This document shows positions 30,734-34,641 of a DNA stretch of 34,641 nt, in pieces (the stretch's first letter is position 1; each line of letters begins with the position of its first letter). The stretch lies in contig NZ_NTGZ01000047.1 in assembly GCF_002551245.1 (NCBI RefSeq), positions 1 to 34,641 on the forward strand. The letters are read 5' to 3'. The DNA is from Streptomyces sp. rh34. GTDB lineage: Bacteria > Actinomycetota > Actinomycetes > Streptomycetales > Streptomycetaceae. Position numbers and translations under genes: made by a program. The notes under the pieces were generated by a model. That model ran no database searches. It saw nothing but the letters and a program-made list of their open reading frames with translations, and was not told the DNA's origin.

Positions 30734-31492
30734 GTGACCGCACATGGAACCGACCGGCCGCTGCCGCTGAGCGTGGACCGCACCAGCCCGGTTCCGCTCT
30801 ACTTCCAGCTGGCACAGCAGCTGGAGGCCGCCGTGGAGCAGGGCCGGCTGGCGCCCGGCGCCCTGCTCGGGAACGAGATCGACCTCGCCGCCCGCCTCGG
30901 TCTGTCCCGGCCGACCGTCCGCCAGGCCATCCAGTCACTGGTCGACAAGGGCCTGATGGTGCGCCGTCGGGGAGTCGGCACCCAGGTCGTCCACAGCAAG
31001 GTCCGCCGCCCGCTGGAGCTCAGCTCGCTCTACGACGACCTGGAGGCGGCCGGCCAGCGGCCCGCCACCCGCGTCCTGCGCAACACCACGGAACCCGCCA
31101 CCGCCGAGGTCGCCGCCGCGCTCGGCGTCGCCGAGGGCGGTGAGGTCCACCTCGTCGAGCGGCTGCGCAGCGCCCACGGCGAACCGATGGCCCTCCTGCG
31201 CAACCACCTGCCCCCGGGGCTGCTGCCCCTGCCCACCGAGGAACTGGAGGCCACCGGCCTCTACCGGCTGATGCGGGCCCGTGGCATCACGCTGCACAGC
31301 GCCCGCCAGACCGTCGGCGCGTGCGCCGCGGACGACCGGCAGGCGCGGGTGCTGTCGGAAGCGTTGGGCGCGCCGCTGCTCACGATGGAGCGAACCACGT
31401 ACGACGACACCGGCCGGGTGGTCGAGTTCGGCTCGCACGTCTACCGGGCGGACCGGTACGCCTTCGAGTTCCAGCTGCTGGTGCGCGCCTGA
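30734..31492 (+). CDS. GntR-family regulator, HutC (UTRA) type
   Basis: 252 residues. The N-terminal wHTH (about 18-85) reads VPLYFQLAQQLEAAVEQG, then EIDLAARLGLSRPTVRQAIQ and GLMVRRRGVGTQVV. The C-terminal UTRA effector domain includes LVERLRSAHGEPMALLRNHL, LPTEELEATGLYRLM and RTTYDDTGRVVEFGSHVYRA. GTG 30734 is supported by the leaderless -10; a longer frame to 30656 exists but would start inside operator 1. The probable job is to repress the dehydrogenase and ABC genes in absence of a sugar or polyol. Confidence 0.9.
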   Translation: MTAHGTDRPLPLSVDRTSPVPLYFQLAQQLEAAVEQGRLAPGALLGNEIDLAARLGLSRPTVRQAIQSLVDKGLMVRRRGVGTQVVHSKVRRPLELSSLYDDLEAAGQRPATRVLRNTTEPATAEVAAALGVAEGGEVHLVERLRSAHGEPMALLRNHLPPGLLPLPTEELEATGLYRLMRARGITLHSARQTVGACAADDRQARVLSEALGAPLLTMERTTYDDTGRVVEFGSHVYRADRYAFEFQLLVRA

Positions 31493-31668
31493 GCCCGTCC
31501 AGCCCGTCCGCTGAAATGGTGCGGGCACACGGGTTGCGCTCGACAGCTCCCGTGCCCCAAGCTCCGTGTCCGTCGGGGCTCGGGGATACTTGGGCAGCCG
31601 GGCCGGGACCGTACACTCCCCGGCCCCGTCAAGCAGCACAGCGAGCAGCAGTAGAAGGGCACGGCGTC

Positions 31669-32679
31669 GTGGCAAGGGTTCGGACAGGGGTACGCGCGAT
31701 GGGCGCCGTGCTGGCAGTGGTGCTGGGCGCCTCCCTCGCGGGATGCAGCAGCACCGGCGGCAAGCGCGCCGAGGAGCGCGCGGCCGCCGCGGCCGAGGGG
31801 CGGGCCGCGGTGAACACACCGCGCTGGACCTTCGCCATGGTCACCCACTCGGGCGACGGCGACACCTTCTGGGACATCGTCCAGAAGGGCGCCGAGCAGG
31901 CGGCCCTCAAGGACAACATCAACTTCCTCTATTCGCACAACGACGAGGCCAACCAGCAGGCCCAGCTCGTCCAGACCGCGATCGACAAGAAGGTCGACGG
32001 GCTGATCGTCTCGCTGGCCAAGCCGGACGCGATGAAGGCCGTGGTCGCCAAGGCCGTCAAGGCGGGCATCCCGGTCGTCACCGTGAACTCGGGCTCCGCG
32101 GAGTCGAAGGAGTTCGGCGCCCTCACCCACATCGGCCAGGACGAGTCGATCGCCGGTGAGGCCGTCGGCGACGAGCTGAACAGCCGGGACCGCAAGAAGG
32201 CCCTCTGCGTCCTGCACGAACAGGGCAACGTGGGCCACGAGCAGCGCTGCGCCGGGGCCAAGAAGACCTTCGACGGCACGATGCAGAACCTGTACGTCGA
32301 CGGCACCAACATGCCTGACGTCACGGCGTCCATCGAGGCCAAGCTCCAGTCCGACAAGGGCATCGACGCGGTCGTCACCCTCGGCGCCCCCTTCGCCGAC
32401 GCGGCCGTCCAGGCCAAGCAGACGGCGGGCAGCAAGGCCGAGATCGACACCTTCGACCTCAACGCGAAGGTCGCCACCGGCCTCCAGACCGACAAGCTCG
32501 GCTTCGCCGTCGACCAGCAGCCCTACCTCCAGGGCTACGAGGCCGTCGACCTGCTCTGGCTCCACCGCTACAACCGCAACGTCCTCGGCGGCGGCCTGCC
32601 CGTCCTCACCGGCCCGCAGATCATCACCAAGGACGACGCCGACGCCCTGGCCGACTACACCAAGCGGGGCACCCGATGA
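31669..32679 (+). CDS. Sugar ABC transporter substrate-binding lipoprotein
   Basis: 336 residues, periplasmic-binding-protein-1 (ribose/xylose/inositol) type. Signal peptide with lipobox LAGC (Cys26). [20 protein letters not shown], then [35 protein letters not shown] and [18 protein letters not shown] are family landmarks. GTG 31669 is preceded by GAAGGG (31654-31659). It is followed by an ATGA overlap with the permease gene. The closest logic, next to an IolG-like dehydrogenase, is myo-inositol or a similar polyol. It lies 176 nt after gntR; no copy of the GntR operator was seen in that gap. Confidence 0.9.
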   Translation: MARVRTGVRAMGAVLAVVLGASLAGCSSTGGKRAEERAAAAAEGRAAVNTPRWTFAMVTHSGDGDTFWDIVQKGAEQAALKDNINFLYSHNDEANQQAQLVQTAIDKKVDGLIVSLAKPDAMKAVVAKAVKAGIPVVTVNSGSAESKEFGALTHIGQDESIAGEAVGDELNSRDRKKALCVLHEQGNVGHEQRCAGAKKTFDGTMQNLYVDGTNMPDVTASIEAKLQSDKGIDAVVTLGAPFADAAVQAKQTAGSKAEIDTFDLNAKVATGLQTDKLGFAVDQQPYLQGYEAVDLLWLHRYNRNVLGGGLPVLTGPQIITKDDADALADYTKRGTR

Positions 32680-33722
32680 GCGGCTCCACCGCCGCACCGG
32701 ACCAGCTGGACGAACGCCTGGTGCGCACCTCGCCGCTGCGCAAGCTGCTCGGCCGCCCCGAACTCGGCTCGGTCGTCGGCGCGGCGGCCGTCTTCCTGTT
32801 CTTCGCGATCGTCGCCGACAGCTTCCTGCAGGCCTCCAGCTTCGGCACCGTGCTGTACGCGGCCTCCACGCTGGGCATCATGGCCGCACCGGTCGCGCTG
32901 CTGATGATCGGCGGCGAGTTCGACCTCTCCGCCGGGGTCATGGTGACCAGCTCCGCGCTGATCTCCTCGATGTTCAGCTACCAGATGACGGCCAACGTCT
33001 GGGTCGGCGTCCTCGTGTCGCTGCTGGTCACGCTCGCCATCGGCGCGTTCAACGGCTTCATGCTGACCCGCACCAAACTGCCGAGCTTCATCATCACGCT
33101 CGGCACGTTCCTGATGCTGACCGGCCTGAACCTCGGTTTCACCAAGCTCATCAGCGGCACCGTCTCCACCAAGGCCATCGGCGACATGGAGGGCTTCGAC
33201 TCGGCCCGCGCGCTGTTCGCCTCGACGCTGACCCTCGGCGGAGTCGAGTTCAAGGTGACGATCCTGTGGTGGGCGGCGCTCGTCGGCGTCGCCACCTGGA
33301 TCCTTCTCCGTACCCGCTTCGGCAACTGGATCTTCGCCGTCGGCGGCGAGGCCGACGCGGCCCGCGCGGTCGGCGTCCCGGTCATCCGCACCAAGATCGG
33401 GCTCTACCTGGGTGTCGCCTTCGCCGCCTGGGTCTCCGGCCAGCACCTGCTGTTCAGCTACGACGTCGTCCAGTCCGGCGAGGGTGTCGGCAACGAGCTG
33501 ACGTACATCATCGCCGCCGTCATCGGCGGCTGTCTGATCACCGGCGGCTACGGCTCCGCGATCGGTTCGGCCGTCGGCGCCTTCATCTTCGGCATGACCA
33601 GCAAGGGCATCGTGTACGCCGAGTGGAACCCGGACTGGTTCAAATTCTTCCTGGGAGCGATGCTGCTCCTGGCCACCCTGCTCAACGCGTGGGTGCGCAA
33701 GCGCGCGGAGGCGACGGCATGA
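32676..33722 (+). CDS. Sugar ABC transporter permease, RbsC-like
   Basis: 348 residues with eight to ten helices. The family marks are [58 protein letters not shown] (cytoplasmic coupling loop) and [20 protein letters not shown]. Overlaps the binding-protein gene and the ATPase gene by ATGA at both ends, so translation is coupled. Confidence 0.93.
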   Translation: MSGSTAAPDQLDERLVRTSPLRKLLGRPELGSVVGAAAVFLFFAIVADSFLQASSFGTVLYAASTLGIMAAPVALLMIGGEFDLSAGVMVTSSALISSMFSYQMTANVWVGVLVSLLVTLAIGAFNGFMLTRTKLPSFIITLGTFLMLTGLNLGFTKLISGTVSTKAIGDMEGFDSARALFASTLTLGGVEFKVTILWWAALVGVATWILLRTRFGNWIFAVGGEADAARAVGVPVIRTKIGLYLGVAFAAWVSGQHLLFSYDVVQSGEGVGNELTYIIAAVIGGCLITGGYGSAIGSAVGAFIFGMTSKGIVYAEWNPDWFKFFLGAMLLLATLLNAWVRKRAEATA

Positions 33723-34576
33723 CGGCCACCCCTGAAGACCCCGCGGGAGTGACCGCGGGACCGCTGGTCGAGCTGGACGACGTGTCCAAGTTCTACGGGA
33801 ACATCAAGGCCCTGGAGCACGTATCGCTGGAGGTCCACGCGGGTGAGATCACCTGCGTCCTCGGGGACAACGGCGCCGGCAAGTCCACCCTCATCAAGAT
33901 CATCGCGGGGCTGCACCGGCACGACGCCGGACGTTTCCTGATCGAGGGGGAGGAGACCACCCTCGCCAATCCGCGTGACGCCCTGGACCGGGGCATCGCC
34001 ACCGTCTACCAGGACCTCGCCGTCGTCCCCCTGATGCCGGTCTGGCGGAACTTCTTCCTCGGCTCCGAGCCCACCGTCGGGTTCGGCCCCCTCAAGCGCC
34101 TCGACGTCCGGAAGATGCGCGAGACGACCCGTACCGAACTGCTGCGCATGGGCATCGACCTGCGCGACGTCGACCAGCCCATCGGCACCCTGTCCGGCGG
34201 CGAACGCCAGTGCGTGGCCATCGCCCGCGCCGTCTACTTCGGCGCGAAGGTCCTGGTCCTGGACGAGCCGACCGCCGCGCTCGGCGTCAAGCAGTCCGGC
34301 GTGGTCCTCAAGTACGTGGCGGCGGCCCGCGACGCCGGCCTCGGCGTGGTCCTCATCACGCACAACCCGCACCACGCCCACCTCGTCGGGGACCGCTTCA
34401 TCCTCCTCAAGCGCGGCGCGATGTCCGGCAGCCACACCAAGGCCGACGTCACGCTGGACGAGCTGACCCGGCAGATGGCGGGCGGCAGCGAGCTGGAGGA
34501 GCTCAGCCACGAGCTGGAACGCACCCCGACCCCCACCCTCCCGGGCGCCCACGGCACGAAGGGCGAGACTCCCTGA
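33719..34576 (+). CDS. Sugar ABC transporter ATP-binding protein (single domain)
   Basis: 285 residues. Walker [10 protein letters not shown] (49-57), Q-loop [10 protein letters not shown], signature [16 protein letters not shown], Walker [13 protein letters not shown] and switch His in [12 protein letters not shown]. It has one ATPase domain, whereas RbsA/XylG-type importers usually carry two, so it would act as a homodimer. It ends in a charged, Pro-rich tail. Last complete gene of the window; the operon may continue beyond. Confidence 0.92.
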   Translation: MTATPEDPAGVTAGPLVELDDVSKFYGNIKALEHVSLEVHAGEITCVLGDNGAGKSTLIKIIAGLHRHDAGRFLIEGEETTLANPRDALDRGIATVYQDLAVVPLMPVWRNFFLGSEPTVGFGPLKRLDVRKMRETTRTELLRMGIDLRDVDQPIGTLSGGERQCVAIARAVYFGAKVLVLDEPTAALGVKQSGVVLKYVAAARDAGLGVVLITHNPHHAHLVGDRFILLKRGAMSGSHTKADVTLDELTRQMAGGSELEELSHELERTPTPTLPGAHGTKGETP

Positions 34577-34608
34577 GCGGCGACCGCCCCGGCGCGGCCG
34601 ACCCCGCC

Positions 34609-34624
34609 CACCGGCCCGCCGGTG
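34609..34624 (+). terminator. Short hairpin near the contig end
   Basis: CACCGG-CCCG-CCGGTG, 6-bp stem with a 4-nt loop, 32 nt after the last stop. It may be a weak terminator or chance in GC-rich DNA. Confidence 0.3.
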
Positions 34625-34641
34625 CCGGGCAGTGGCAGAAT

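Noticed and set aside
31493..31668. GntR operator upstream of the binding-protein gene
   Set aside because: No TTTGTCC/GGACAAA copy found in this 176-bp gap.
1..34641. tRNA, rRNA, transposase, integrase, prophage or secondary-metabolite synthase genes
   Set aside because: None seen on either strand; the window is a metabolic and regulatory region.

Overview
The window is about 72% GC with strong G/C at third codon positions. It has GTG and TTG starts, ATGA stop/start overlaps and several promoters placed so close to the start codon that the mRNA would be leaderless. Gene content points to a Streptomyces (or close relative) chromosome segment from a draft assembly; bases 7-25 are a Nextera transposon mosaic end, so base 1 is a library artefact.

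Layout. (1) 1-1200: 3' part of a beta-propeller lactonase. (2) 1261-8650: purine degradation block. A thiamine-binding-like small protein is translationally coupled to an HTH regulator; then come uraD, hiuH, urate oxidase, an NCS2 permease, an 8-oxoguanine-deaminase-type amidohydrolase and a second NCS2 permease. (3) 8784-12200: assorted genes (an alpha/beta hydrolase without its nucleophile serine, a DinB/maleylpyruvate-isomerase-like protein, a fibronectin-III lipoprotein) with gene debris and short tandem repeats. (4) 12226-14716 (minus): malate synthase and a MocA-like nucleotidyltransferase. (5) 14954-19052: DUF5955-like protein, then a NarL-type two-component system divergent from a two-gene ABC transporter. 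(6) 19102-22772: IclR regulator (AllR-like) divergent from allantoinase and allantoicase. (7) 22935-27237: monooxygenase-like protein, aldo/keto reductase, SDR, TetR regulator, EamA exporter, small membrane protein. (8) 27383-29456: second two-component system. (9) 29583-34576: Gfo/Idh/MocA dehydrogenase divergent from a HutC-type GntR regulator, followed by a three-gene sugar ABC importer, plausibly for myo-inositol.

How it works together. Blocks 2, 4 and 6 form a near-continuous route: purine base uptake, base deamination, urate to allantoin (Uox, HiuH, UraD), allantoin to allantoate to ureidoglycolate, and glyoxylate into malate. A shared palindrome, TTCAAC-N5-GTTGAA or a close variant, lies upstream of uraD (2037-2053), malate synthase (13999-14015) and allantoinase (20204-20220). 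At the first two it overlaps the -35 box in the same geometry. The IclR regulator in the window is the obvious candidate to bind all three, which would make these separated pieces one regulon including the urate step. I see no wholly new system; this regulon, the serine-less hydrolase, the thiamine-binding/HTH pair, the GntR operator pair and several tandem repeats are the points most worth checking.
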